This document shows positions 44,211-52,847 of a DNA stretch of 64,000 nt, in pieces. The stretch covers positions 1 through 64,000 of the forward strand of contig CAIQWJ010000091.1 of NCBI GenBank assembly GCA_903875575.1, given 5' to 3'. Each line of letters starts with the position of its first letter. Position 1 is the stretch's first letter. Source of the DNA: an uncultured Acidobacteriia bacterium. GTDB lineage: Bacteria > Acidobacteriota > Terriglobia > Bryobacterales > Bryobacteraceae. The notes below the pieces were generated by a model. That model had not been told where the DNA came from, ran no database searches, and saw only the letters and a list, made by a program, of their open reading frames with translations. The position numbers and the translations under genes were made by a program.

Positions 44211-45370
44211 GGATTCTGCATGTCATTCCGTCCCTCAGCATGGCGCGCGGCGGCCCTTCCATCGTCCTCCGTCAACTCATGTCCGGCTTAGCGGCCCAGG
44301 GCCATACGGTTCACGCCGTGGCCACGGACGACGATGGCCCTGGGTCGCGCCTGGCGGTGTCCCACGGCACGGCTATCGACGATTTCGGCGGTACCTGCTT
44401 CTATTTTCCCCGCCAGACCCGCTTCTACTCCTTCTCCTGGCCCCTCACGAATTGGCTCAGACATCATATTGCCGAATACGACGTGGTCCACATCCACGCG
44501 CTGTTCAGCTACCCTTCCACGGTCGCCGCCTGGTTCGCACGCCGCAAACGCGTTCCGTATCTGTTGCGGCCCCTCGGCACGCTCGCGCAATGGGGCCTTT
44601 CCTCACGCCGCCCCTGGCTCAAGCAATTGTCCCTGATGTGCATCGAGCGCCCGATGTTGCGTGGAGCCGCCGCCGTCCAGACAACCAGTGAACAGGAGAA
44701 GGCGGAAACGCTTGCCGCCTGCCCGGAATGCCTCGCGATCGTGATCCCCAACCCCGTCGCCGCGCCCGCCGAACCATTGGCGCGGCCCGAGCCCCCGCCC
44801 GAAACTATCCTCTTCCTCTCCCGTATTGACCCGAAGAAGGGACTCGAACTTCTGCTCAACGCCTTCAACCTCGTCGCGGCCAACGCCCCCCGGCTCCGGC
44901 TGGTCATCGCCGGCGACGGCGAGCCCTCTTACGTCGCGCAGATACATCGTCTGGCCGGCGAACTCCCGGTCCAGAACAGAATCATATTCATGGGCAATGT
45001 GAACGCAGAGCAGAAGCGGCAACTCTTCGCCGAGGCCGATCTTTTCGTTCTGCCCTCATACTCTGAAAACTTCGGAGTCGCGGTGGCGGAGGCTATGGCG
45101 CACGGGGTGCCCGTGCTGATATCGCCCCATGTAGGCATCCACCATGATGTCGTTGCGGCTGGCGCTGGCAGAACTGCGGAATGCGCGGTAGAGCCGCTGG
45201 CGCGCGCGCTGAGCGAGTTGTTGATCTCTCCCGAACAAACCTCGCTCGAACAACTGCGGCGAATGGGACAGAACGGCCGTCGGCTTGCTCTGGCGCTCTA
45301 TTCGCCGGAGGCCGTTGCCCGGCAACTCATTGCCGCTTACACATCTGCCACGGAAAGAGGTAAACCATGA
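44207..45370 (+). CDS. glycosyltransferase family 4
   Basis: A 387-residue retaining GT4 enzyme with LHVIPSLSMARGGPSIVLRQ at the N-terminus (Gly-rich acceptor loop), FLSRIDPKKGLELLLNAFNL in the donor half and YSENFGVAVAEAMAHG as the E-x7-E motif. ATGA-coupled to the upstream gene and overlapped by the GT2 gene downstream. It is of typical family length. Donor not predictable. Confidence 0.94.
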   Translation: MRILHVIPSLSMARGGPSIVLRQLMSGLAAQGHTVHAVATDDDGPGSRLAVSHGTAIDDFGGTCFYFPRQTRFYSFSWPLTNWLRHHIAEYDVVHIHALFSYPSTVAAWFARRKRVPYLLRPLGTLAQWGLSSRRPWLKQLSLMCIERPMLRGAAAVQTTSEQEKAETLAACPECLAIVIPNPVAAPAEPLARPEPPPETILFLSRIDPKKGLELLLNAFNLVAANAPRLRLVIAGDGEPSYVAQIHRLAGELPVQNRIIFMGNVNAEQKRQLFAEADLFVLPSYSENFGVAVAEAMAHGVPVLISPHVGIHHDVVAAGAGRTAECAVEPLARALSELLISPEQTSLEQLRRMGQNGRRLALALYSPEAVARQLIAAYTSATERGKP

Positions 45371-46224
45371 CAACCGGGGCAAGACTGACCACCGTTATTC
45401 TGACCCTCAATGAGCAGGCCAACCTCCCGGATTGCCTGCAAAGCATCGCGCCGCTGGCGAGCGGACTGGTCGTGGTGGATTCCGGCAGCACGGACGAAAC
45501 TGTTGCCATCGCGCACGCCACCGGCGCTCACACGCTGGAGCATCCGTTTGAAGGCTATGGGAAGCAACGCAACTGGGCGCTGCAGAATTTGCCGGTCCAG
45601 ACGGAATGGATACTGAATCTGGATGCCGATGAACGCCTCACTCCCGAACTTGCCGAAGAGATTCGGGCGGTCATCGAAGATCCGCCAATCGATATCGCCG
45701 GCTACATGCTGCGCCGACGCACCGTCTTTCGCGGCCAGTGGATACGCCACGGCGGACACTATCCCAATCATCAGCTGCGCCTCTTCCGCCAGGGCAGCGG
45801 GGTCTGCGAGGATCGTCTCTATGACCAGCACTTCGTCGTGACCGGCCGCGTGGAAACGCTGCATCACGATTACATTGACATCGCCGCCGGCGATCTCTCT
45901 TCCTGGAGCCGCCGACACTTTCGCTGGGCCGCCGCGGAAGTCGAAGAGCAGTTGCGGAACGAAACCGTATATAACGCGCGCGTACCCGCCAGCCTCACCC
46001 GCGGCCCTATTGCACGCCGCCGCTGGCTGCGCGAAAAACTCTACGGGCGCGCGCCTTTGTTCCTCCGCCCGATAGCATATTTCCTCTACCGCTACTTTCT
46101 CCGTCTCGGCTTCCTCGATGGCAAAGAGGGCTTTGTCTTCCACTGCCTTCAGGGATTCTGGTATCGCTTCCTGGTGGATGCGATGCTGTGGGAGAAGAGA
46201 CTCGCGCGCCGGAATCACAACTGA
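45367..46224 (+). CDS. glycosyltransferase family 2 (WaaE/KdtX-like)
   Basis: A 285-residue inverting GT-A enzyme. TTVILTLNEQANLPDCL opens the fold, VDSGSTDET (37-45) is the first nucleotide-binding motif and NLDADER (84-90) provides the DxD-type metal site. The C-terminal part has RHFRWAAAEVEEQL and a hydrophobic PIAYFLYRYFLRLGFLDG, resembling WaaE-like LPS core transferases that associate with the membrane. It is the last of the tightly overlapped series; the carbamoyltransferase begins 14 bases later. Confidence 0.93.
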   Translation: MTTGARLTTVILTLNEQANLPDCLQSIAPLASGLVVVDSGSTDETVAIAHATGAHTLEHPFEGYGKQRNWALQNLPVQTEWILNLDADERLTPELAEEIRAVIEDPPIDIAGYMLRRRTVFRGQWIRHGGHYPNHQLRLFRQGSGVCEDRLYDQHFVVTGRVETLHHDYIDIAAGDLSSWSRRHFRWAAAEVEEQLRNETVYNARVPASLTRGPIARRRWLREKLYGRAPLFLRPIAYFLYRYFLRLGFLDGKEGFVFHCLQGFWYRFLVDAMLWEKRLARRNHN

Positions 46225-46238
46225 ACGACCGCAAATTC

Positions 46239-48020
46239 ATGAACATTCTCGGCCTCAACGCATTTCATGGCGATTCCGCCGCCGCTCTGCTCCGGGATGG
46301 CTGCTTTGCCTTCGCCGTAGAAGAAGAGCGCATCAACCGCATCAAGCACTGGGCTGGCTTCCCCGCCCTCGCCTGCGAAGCCTGCCTCGCATCCGTGGAG
46401 CATGCGCCAGTCGAACACGTCGCCATCGGGCGCGATACCAATGCCAACCTCGGGCGGAAACTGGCCTGGGTGGCACAGCATCCTTCTTCGCTCAGGCATG
46501 CCATCGGCCGCTACCGAAATCGCGCTGCCGTCACCGGACTCCCCGAACATCTCGCCAAACTCGGACTTGGCAGTGCCCGGCTGCATTACGTGGAACACCA
46601 TCGTGCACACCTGGCCAGCGCGTTCTTCGTTTCGCCATTTGAAGAAGCCGCGGTCGTTTCCATCGACGGCTTTGGCGATTTCAGCAGTGCGATGTGGGGC
46701 GTGGGTCGCGGCAACAAAATCGAAGTTCGCGGCGCCGTGCGCTTCCCGCATTCTCTCGGAATCTTCTATTCCGCGTTCACCCAGTTGCTCGGCTTCCCGC
46801 ACTATGGCGATGAGTACAAAATGATGGGCCTGGCCGCCTATGGTTCACCCGTTTTTGCTCCCGCCATTCGAAAGGTCGTCTCGGTCTCGGGAGACCAGAT
46901 TCGCCTGAACCTGGATTACTTCATCCACCACTCTTGCGGCTCCGAGATGACCTGGAACGATGGCGCGCCCGTCATCACGCCTCTTTATTCGCGGCTCATG
47001 GCCGAAGAGTTCGGTCCCGTTCGCGATTCCACCACGCCGCCTGGCCCCAGCCATGCCGATTTGGCAGCGTCGGTCCAGTTCGTCTTCGAGGAAGTCTGCT
47101 TCGCCTTTCTCCGCCACGTGCACTTCGAAACCGGCATGAAAAATCTCGCCTACGCCGGGGGCGTTGCTTTGAACTGTGCAGCGAATGGCAAATTATTCGA
47201 CAATACGCCCTTCACGGGCCTGTATATACCGCCCGCGGCCAATGACGCGGGTATATCCATGGGTGCCGCCCTCCATGTCGCTCACGAAACGCTGGGGCAG
47301 CCCCGACGCGAAGTCATGAACCATGCCTACTACGGCGCCGGATTCAATGATGACCAAATTCGCAATGCAATTTACGCAGTAAGCAGCAGATCATCAGACT
47401 TCAGTGTCCGTGAGTTTACCGAAGAAGGCGACTTACTCCGCGAAACCACCGCACAAATCGCGGCAGGTAAAATTACCGGCTGGTTCCAGGGTCGAATGGA
47501 ATTCGGCCCGCGCGCGCTCGGGAACCGCAGCATACTGGCTGACCCGCGGCGCGCCGAAATGAAGGACATTCTCAACCACCGCATCAAACGCCGCGAATCG
47601 TTCCGTCCCTTCTGCCCTTCTATCGCCTCCGAATCTACAGGCCGTTATTTCACACGCACCGAGCCATCTCCGTTCATGGTGCAGGCATACCACTTTCATC
47701 CGGATGTAAGAGATTCGGTCCCCGCCGTCGTACATGCCGATGGAACGGGCCGTTTGCAGACAGTCGAACGCAATGCTAACGAAAGATACTGGAACCTGAT
47801 TGCCGAGTTTAATAAAGTTACAGGAGTACCCGTACTACTAAACACCTCTTTTAATGAAAATGAGCCAATAGTGAATACTCCGGACGAAGCTTTGAGTTGC
47901 TTTTTGAGGACAAATATGGATCTACTGGTATTAGGCAGATTTGTATTGCTGAAATCGGCATCAACGACCGACGGAGAAAGTGTTGAAGATACTCCTTCTC
48001 AACCAGACGTTTTACCCTGA
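46239..48020 (+). CDS. NodU/CmcH-family carbamoyltransferase
   Basis: A 593-residue O-carbamoyltransferase, which transfers carbamoyl from carbamoyl phosphate to a sugar hydroxyl through an adenylate. ILGLNAFHGDSAAALL at the N-terminus, EHHRAHLASAFF (119-130) and SIDGFGDF (141-148) form the Kae1-like metal/nucleotide half. The C-terminal YrdC-like half has GRMEFGPRALGNRSILADPR (about 417-436) and NTSFNENEPIVNTPDEAL. I chose ATG 46239 because it gives the conserved N-terminus. The last 220 bases are visibly more AT-rich than the rest, with rare codons, possibly a recombination patch. It would decorate the polymer. Confidence 0.94.
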   Translation: MNILGLNAFHGDSAAALLRDGCFAFAVEEERINRIKHWAGFPALACEACLASVEHAPVEHVAIGRDTNANLGRKLAWVAQHPSSLRHAIGRYRNRAAVTGLPEHLAKLGLGSARLHYVEHHRAHLASAFFVSPFEEAAVVSIDGFGDFSSAMWGVGRGNKIEVRGAVRFPHSLGIFYSAFTQLLGFPHYGDEYKMMGLAAYGSPVFAPAIRKVVSVSGDQIRLNLDYFIHHSCGSEMTWNDGAPVITPLYSRLMAEEFGPVRDSTTPPGPSHADLAASVQFVFEEVCFAFLRHVHFETGMKNLAYAGGVALNCAANGKLFDNTPFTGLYIPPAANDAGISMGAALHVAHETLGQPRREVMNHAYYGAGFNDDQIRNAIYAVSSRSSDFSVREFTEEGDLLRETTAQIAAGKITGWFQGRMEFGPRALGNRSILADPRRAEMKDILNHRIKRRESFRPFCPSIASESTGRYFTRTEPSPFMVQAYHFHPDVRDSVPAVVHADGTGRLQTVERNANERYWNLIAEFNKVTGVPVLLNTSFNENEPIVNTPDEALSCFLRTNMDLLVLGRFVLLKSASTTDGESVEDTPSQPDVLP

Positions 48021-49242
48021 TTGCGTCTCCAGCGGGCAATACGCGGGCGACCTGGCGACGGCGCTGGCTGCCGCGGGACATGAAGTCACGGTACTGACCG
48101 GGCAACGCGCCTATGACCGTCCGTGGGTGCGGTTCCGTTCCCGGGAAGTACATAACGGCGTCAACGTCGTTCGCATTCCTTACACTGGTTTCGGCAAGGC
48201 TGCACCCTGGCGGCGCGCACTTGATTTTGGCAGTTTTTTACTGAGTTGCATCTTCTATCTCCTCACTATCAGGGGGCACGACGTTGTCGTGGCAATGACC
48301 TCGCCACCGCTCCTCTCCACCCTTGCCGCCGCCATGGTCAGACTTCGTGGCGGCAGACTCGTCTGCTGGGTGCTGGATCTCAATCCCGATGAAGCCATCG
48401 CCGCTGGCTGGTTGAAACCGGAATCCTTATTCACTGGTTTTCTTCGCAAAGCCAGCGCGTTTGCGTATGCCACAGCCAGCCAGATCATTGTGATGGACCG
48501 TTTCATGGCGGGCCGCGTGGCCGCTTACGGCGTGGCCGCAGACAAGATTACCGTCATACCTCCGTGGGCCAACAATGAGTCGGTCACGTACGATCCCGCC
48601 GGTCGCGAGGCATTCCGTCACGAAAACGGCCTCGATGGTCGCTTCGTCGTGATGTATTCCGGGAACCACAGTCCCTGCCACCCCCTCGATACGCTGCTCG
48701 AAACCGCGCGTCGCATGAAGAACGATCCGCGAGTCGCATTTTGCTTCATCGGCGGCGGCAGCGAATTCGCGCGCGTGAAGGCTTACGCTGCGGGCCATCG
48801 CCTCGGTAACATTCTTTGCCTCCCCTACGTGCCCATGAGCCGCCTCTCGGCCTCGCTTTCTTCCGCCGACCTGCACACCGTCGTGATGGGCGAACCCTAC
48901 GTCGGCATCGTCCACACGTGCAAGGTCTACAACATCCTGGCGCTCGGGATTCCGTTCCTGTACCTGGGGCCCGAATCGAGCCACATTGCCGATCTCAGGG
49001 CCGCTGCCGCTCGCGCTTCCCACGGCGATTCCTCCGCTGTGGTGAGAATGATTCGCGATGCCATAGCGGCGAAAGTACCGGTGCCCAACGAAAAGGAACG
49101 GGCGCTCGCCCTTCGCTTCGCGCAGCAGGCACTGCTGTTGCGGATGTTTGAAGTGCTCCATCGCGCGGCCGGAATTCCTCTGCCTCAGGAACCCTTTCCA
49201 ACCCCGGAAACGCTGCCCGCCGATGCACCCGCCCTCCGGTAA
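47983..49242 (+). CDS. glycosyltransferase, GT4 (WbuB-like)
   Basis: About 419 residues. The TTG at 47983 gives the typical start MKILLLNQTFYPD and has SD GGAG six bases upstream; a GTG three bases earlier is the alternative. The gene overlaps the carbamoyltransferase by about 38 bases. SGQYAGDLATALAAAGHEVTV is the acceptor loop; VMYSGNHSPCHPLDTLLE and FIGGGSEFARVKA form the donor half. The last E-x7-E region is altered (VVMGEPYVGIVHTCKVYN). It is similar in order to fucosamine transferases of the WbuB type, but the sugar is not predictable. Confidence 0.91.
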   Translation: MKILLLNQTFYPDCVSSGQYAGDLATALAAAGHEVTVLTGQRAYDRPWVRFRSREVHNGVNVVRIPYTGFGKAAPWRRALDFGSFLLSCIFYLLTIRGHDVVVAMTSPPLLSTLAAAMVRLRGGRLVCWVLDLNPDEAIAAGWLKPESLFTGFLRKASAFAYATASQIIVMDRFMAGRVAAYGVAADKITVIPPWANNESVTYDPAGREAFRHENGLDGRFVVMYSGNHSPCHPLDTLLETARRMKNDPRVAFCFIGGGSEFARVKAYAAGHRLGNILCLPYVPMSRLSASLSSADLHTVVMGEPYVGIVHTCKVYNILALGIPFLYLGPESSHIADLRAAAARASHGDSSAVVRMIRDAIAAKVPVPNEKERALALRFAQQALLLRMFEVLHRAAGIPLPQEPFPTPETLPADAPALR

Positions 49243-49322
49243 TCGCGGACGCGGCGCATGTAGCTGATCGCCCGCAAGGCACTCCAACGTCTGCGTTGCG
49301 GTAGTGTTATTCAAGAGGAGTC

Positions 49323-50639
49323 TTGATCAGAGCCGCGTTCCTCCTGCTGACCGCCGGATTGATTCTTGCCTTCGCATCTCTTCGCTATGGCGCGGTGCTG
49401 CAGGCGGACTGGTATCCGTGCGAATTAGCGCTGGGAGTCATCCTGCTGCTGGGTTACCACCCCTTTGGCGAGTCCGGCGAATCGGCACCTGTCAATCCCG
49501 TGCTGTGCGTCTGTCTGTTGGCCATTCCCGCGCTGGCACTGTTGCAGGCCGTTCCCGTGCCCGCATCGTGGGTTGGGGCTCTGTCGCCCGGGCGGATGGC
49601 GCTGGCGAACCCGCTGCTCCGTTTCGCCCCCGCGCCCACCAGACTCCCGCTCAGCATCCGGCCCGACGAAACGCTGCGCTACGCCCTTCGGTATCTGGCC
49701 TTCGCCGCCACTTTCCTGATGACCCGGGATCTCATGTGGCGACTGCCCGGACGGCAGTGGCTCATTGCCCTGCCTCCGCTCTGTATCGCACTGTTCGAAG
49801 CCGGCATCGGAGTTCTGCAGAATTCCGCGGGCGTGGCCACAAACATGGTCTCCGGCACCTTCATGAATCGCAATCACTTCAGCGCGATGCTGGAAATGTG
49901 CCTGCCGTTTGCCCTGTGTGGCGTCTTTGATTTCGCACCGGAAGCCAGACGTGCTTTGATAGCATGTGGCGGTGCCGTGACGGCAACTCTGCTGCTCACC
50001 GGCATCGGACTATCCCTCTCCCGCACCGGCTACTTCATCGCGCTTCTGGTGGTGCTGTTGATGGTATGGCTCCACGCCATGACGCGCCTGCGGGGAGCCG
50101 TCCGCGTTTTCGCCGTCATTGCCGGACTGTTGACAGTCGTCGCATCTGGAATAGCGCTCGCCTCCGGGATGTTGCTGGAGCGAATGGCCTCTCCGGCAAA
50201 CACAACACATAGCGACGTGCCTTTCACCGACCGGTTGCTCTTCTGGAAGGAAACGATGCATGTGATGGCCGCTTACCCGATATTCGGATGTGGCTTCGGT
50301 GCCTTCGTGTCGGCCGTCACGCCGTGGCGCGCCGCCGCCGTCACGCGCACGCTCGATTACGCGCATAACGACTACCTGCAGTTCGTCGCCGAAGGCGGCA
50401 TCCTGGCGGCGCTCTTCGCCATACCGATCGCCGTGATTGTCACGCGCTCCATCTGGCGTGGCGTCTTCCGGCAACGCCGTGCGGAGCGCCGTGGTTTTGC
50501 CATCGCCTGTGGCGTGGCTGTCGTCGCGGGGGCACTGCACAGCGCCGTCGATCTGATTACTTACGTGCCCGCCACCGGCATGCTGCTGTGCTGGTTCGTC
50601 GGCATGGCAGCGGGTCTCGAATTCGATCAGACGCCGTGA
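49323..50639 (+). CDS. O-antigen ligase/polymerase family membrane protein (WaaL-like)
   Basis: A 438-residue protein with about 11 predicted helices and a periplasmic loop near residues 280-350 (ERMASPANTTHSDVPFTDRL, then FGCGFGAFVSAV and RTLDYAHNDYLQFVAEGG), which matches the PF04932 ligase domain. The AHNDYLQ motif, with its His, is conserved in WaaL/Wzy relatives. The start is TTG 49323, with GAGGAG directly upstream at unusually short spacing, and an in-frame stop precedes it. It could ligate the polymer to a lipid or protein, or be a second polymerase. It is the last gene of the locus, separated by 80 bases. Confidence 0.87.
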   Translation: MIRAAFLLLTAGLILAFASLRYGAVLQADWYPCELALGVILLLGYHPFGESGESAPVNPVLCVCLLAIPALALLQAVPVPASWVGALSPGRMALANPLLRFAPAPTRLPLSIRPDETLRYALRYLAFAATFLMTRDLMWRLPGRQWLIALPPLCIALFEAGIGVLQNSAGVATNMVSGTFMNRNHFSAMLEMCLPFALCGVFDFAPEARRALIACGGAVTATLLLTGIGLSLSRTGYFIALLVVLLMVWLHAMTRLRGAVRVFAVIAGLLTVVASGIALASGMLLERMASPANTTHSDVPFTDRLLFWKETMHVMAAYPIFGCGFGAFVSAVTPWRAAAVTRTLDYAHNDYLQFVAEGGILAALFAIPIAVIVTRSIWRGVFRQRRAERRGFAIACGVAVVAGALHSAVDLITYVPATGMLLCWFVGMAAGLEFDQTP

Positions 50640-51589
50640 CGGGGTAAACGTGCCAGGCGCGCGTGCAACCGCCGGGCCAAACGAACGTCTCGCAGGATCT
50701 GGGCCCGCAGCGTCTCCGGGCTCCCGAACTTCCGCTCTTCCCGCACGAACTTCAGGAATTGCACTTCAATTCGTTGCGGCGCGTTGCCATCGAAAGGATC
50801 CAGCAGGAACGTCTCAAAACTGAGTTCCTGCCCGTCAAAGGTGGGCCGATGCCCCACATTTGTGATCGACCGCCATTCCCTCGCCGCAACCGGATCCAGA
50901 TCACGCGTCCTTGTAACGTAGACCCCGTTCGCCGGCAGCAAATCATTCTCCGGTGCCAGATTCAGCGTGGGCACCGTCTGCTTCGAACCAATGCCATGCC
51001 CCTTCACAACCGGACCTTCCAGCGCGAATGGCTCGCCCATCGTACGGCAGGCCAGCGACGCGCGCCCGGCCTCCACCATCGCCCGTATCCCGGTGCTGCT
51101 CACTCGCTCGCCGCGGCGCAGGATGGCACCGGCGGACTCCACTTCAAAGCCATACTTCACGCCCAGTGCCCGCAGAGTTGTCAGGTCCCCCGCCTGCCTG
51201 TGCCCGAAGCGAAAGTCCGCGCCTACCAGCACCAGGGCCACGTGCAGCGTCTCCACCAGCACGCTGCGAACAAATTCCTCCGGCGTGAGTTGCGCCAGTT
51301 CCAGCGAAAACGGCAGCAGAAGGGTTTCCGTGATGCCCTCCGCAGCAATACGCCGCAGTCGCTGCGCCACGGTTGTGATCAACCTGGGTGCCTTTGCCGG
51401 AGCCAGCACGCGCGCCGGATGCGGATCGAAAGTCAGCACGACCGGCACCAACCCGCGCTCGCGCCCAATCTCGGCCACGCGCCGCAGTATCTCCCGATGC
51501 CCTGCGTGAACACCATCGAAGTTGCCTATCGTGACTACGGAACGCCCCAGATCCGCGGGGACCTCCGCCAGAGAACGAAAAGCCCTCAT
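50627..51589 (-). CDS. ribF: bifunctional riboflavin kinase/FAD synthetase
   Basis: Makes FMN from riboflavin and then FAD from FMN, in the cytoplasm. A 320-residue protein of normal length. The FAD synthetase N-terminal half has VVTIGNFDGVHAGHREIL (the nucleotidyltransferase GxFDGxHxGH motif). The C-terminal flavokinase has GPVVKGHGIGSKQTVPTLNL and SITNVGHRPTF. The 3' end overlaps the convergent ligase-like gene by 13 bases. The start overlaps the stop of the MBL-fold gene (51586), so the two are translated together. Confidence 0.96.
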   Translation of the reverse strand: MRAFRSLAEVPADLGRSVVTIGNFDGVHAGHREILRRVAEIGRERGLVPVVLTFDPHPARVLAPAKAPRLITTVAQRLRRIAAEGITETLLLPFSLELAQLTPEEFVRSVLVETLHVALVLVGADFRFGHRQAGDLTTLRALGVKYGFEVESAGAILRRGERVSSTGIRAMVEAGRASLACRTMGEPFALEGPVVKGHGIGSKQTVPTLNLAPENDLLPANGVYVTRTRDLDPVAAREWRSITNVGHRPTFDGQELSFETFLLDPFDGNAPQRIEVQFLKFVREERKFGSPETLRAQILRDVRLARRLHARLARLPRHGV

Positions 51590-52395
51590 GCGCGTTCGCC
51601 CACCTCAATCTCCAGTCCGTCATAGGCGAGGAACATCCCGGGCGGCAATATCGCTTCCGTGGCCGCATGTCCCAGGTCGTGGCACATGTGAGTAAAAAAC
51701 GTTCGCTTCGCTCCGATCCGCCGCGCGGTTTCAATCGAAGTCTCCAGCGTCGAATGCGTGGGATGCGGCTTGTGCCGCAGGGCGTCCAGAAATACCACGT
51801 CCAGACCGCACAGCTTCGCCAGAGAGGACTCCGGTACTTCGCTGTGGTCCGTCAGGTACGCTGCGCGCCCAAAACGGAAGCCGTAAATCTTCTCTTTCCC
51901 GTGCATCACAGGTATCGGCTCGAACAGTAAACCGTGAACTTCGAACGGGGCGTCGCCGATCAGATTCACTTCCAGCTGCGGAATGTGCGTCTTGCGTTCA
52001 CGAGGCTCGAAGGCATAGGAAAAAACACGCCGGATGACTTCAAACGTGTCGGGCGCGGCATAAAGCGGAATGATTCCCTGCCGGTAATTAAAAGGGCGAA
52101 CGTCGTCAAGCCCCAGAATATGATCGGCGTGCCCGTGGGTATAAACGATGGCATCCAGGCGATCCACAGGCCGGGTAGCCCGCATCGCCAGCATCTGGGC
52201 GCGAAAATCAGGCGTCGTATCCACCAGGATATTACGTATGCCACCTCCCGGTTCCCGATCCGCGGCCCGGATCAGAATCGAAGGACGCTGCCGTGTGTCG
52301 CGTGGGTCGATGGACAGGCAAACCTCACACGAGCAGCCAATCGTGGGTACGCCGGAACTGGTCCCTGAACCAAGGACCCTGATCGAAAGAGGCAT
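51586..52395 (-). CDS. MBL-fold metallo-hydrolase, PhnP-like
   Basis: A 269-residue metallo-beta-lactamase-fold protein. The dinuclear metal motif THGHADH (86-92) is present, with later ligands in VMHGKE and YLTDHSE. A Cys cluster near the N-terminus (C21, C23, C26 in IGCSCEVC) matches the extra zinc site of PhnP-like cyclic phosphodiesterases. It may hydrolyse cyclic ribose phosphates. Its stop overlaps the ribF start, and its own start lies two bases after the DUF1844 stop: a three-gene unit DUF1844-MBL-ribF. Confidence 0.92.
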   Translation of the reverse strand: MPLSIRVLGSGTSSGVPTIGCSCEVCLSIDPRDTRQRPSILIRAADREPGGGIRNILVDTTPDFRAQMLAMRATRPVDRLDAIVYTHGHADHILGLDDVRPFNYRQGIIPLYAAPDTFEVIRRVFSYAFEPRERKTHIPQLEVNLIGDAPFEVHGLLFEPIPVMHGKEKIYGFRFGRAAYLTDHSEVPESSLAKLCGLDVVFLDALRHKPHPTHSTLETSIETARRIGAKRTFFTHMCHDLGHAATEAILPPGMFLAYDGLEIEVGERA

Positions 52396-52397
52396 TT

Positions 52398-52745
52398 TTA
52401 CGCGATTTCTGAGTCGACTTTCGCAGGATTGCTCTGGTCGTGCGCCGCCTTCGCCTGCACAAACCGGAAGCGCAGTTCCGTCACAGAATTATCCAGGCTG
52501 CGCTGCTCTTCGGCGGAAAGGTTACCCTTCGTCTTTTCCTGGAGCATGGCCAGCAGATCGATATTGTGACCGCCCAGCTCAAAATCCGGCTTGCGCTGTT
52601 CCCCGAACGGCAGCAACCCAAGGTTCAATTCAGCCTGCAGCCGCAGCGAGTAAACAAGGAAATCGAAATCGGCAGGTGGCAACTCCGGGCGCGCGTCTTC
52701 CACGTCGTCGGTGTCCGGCAACAGCTTCTCGTCTGCTTCACTCAT
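52398..52745 (-). CDS. DUF1844 protein
   Basis: A 115-residue acidic, helical cytoplasmic protein. The family core is DFDFLVYSLRLQAELNLGLL then LGGHNIDLLAMLQEKTKGNL and VTELRFRFVQ. The start at 52745 (MSEADEKLLP) gives a normal family length; the frame is open much further but that upstream part is antisense to mazG. First gene of the DUF1844-MBL-ribF unit. DUF1844 genes are common in Acidobacteria and related phyla; function unknown. Confidence 0.88.
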   Translation of the reverse strand: MSEADEKLLPDTDDVEDARPELPPADFDFLVYSLRLQAELNLGLLPFGEQRKPDFELGGHNIDLLAMLQEKTKGNLSAEEQRSLDNSVTELRFRFVQAKAAHDQSNPAKVDSEIA

Positions 52746-52847
52746 GCAATTCAGTTTACTCCCCTGGACTTCCGCGCTCCGCCAGCCCGTCACCTGAACC
52801 TGCGCCGCGAGTCTGCCTCTTTGAGTCTGCAATGCTACGCTCGTTCC

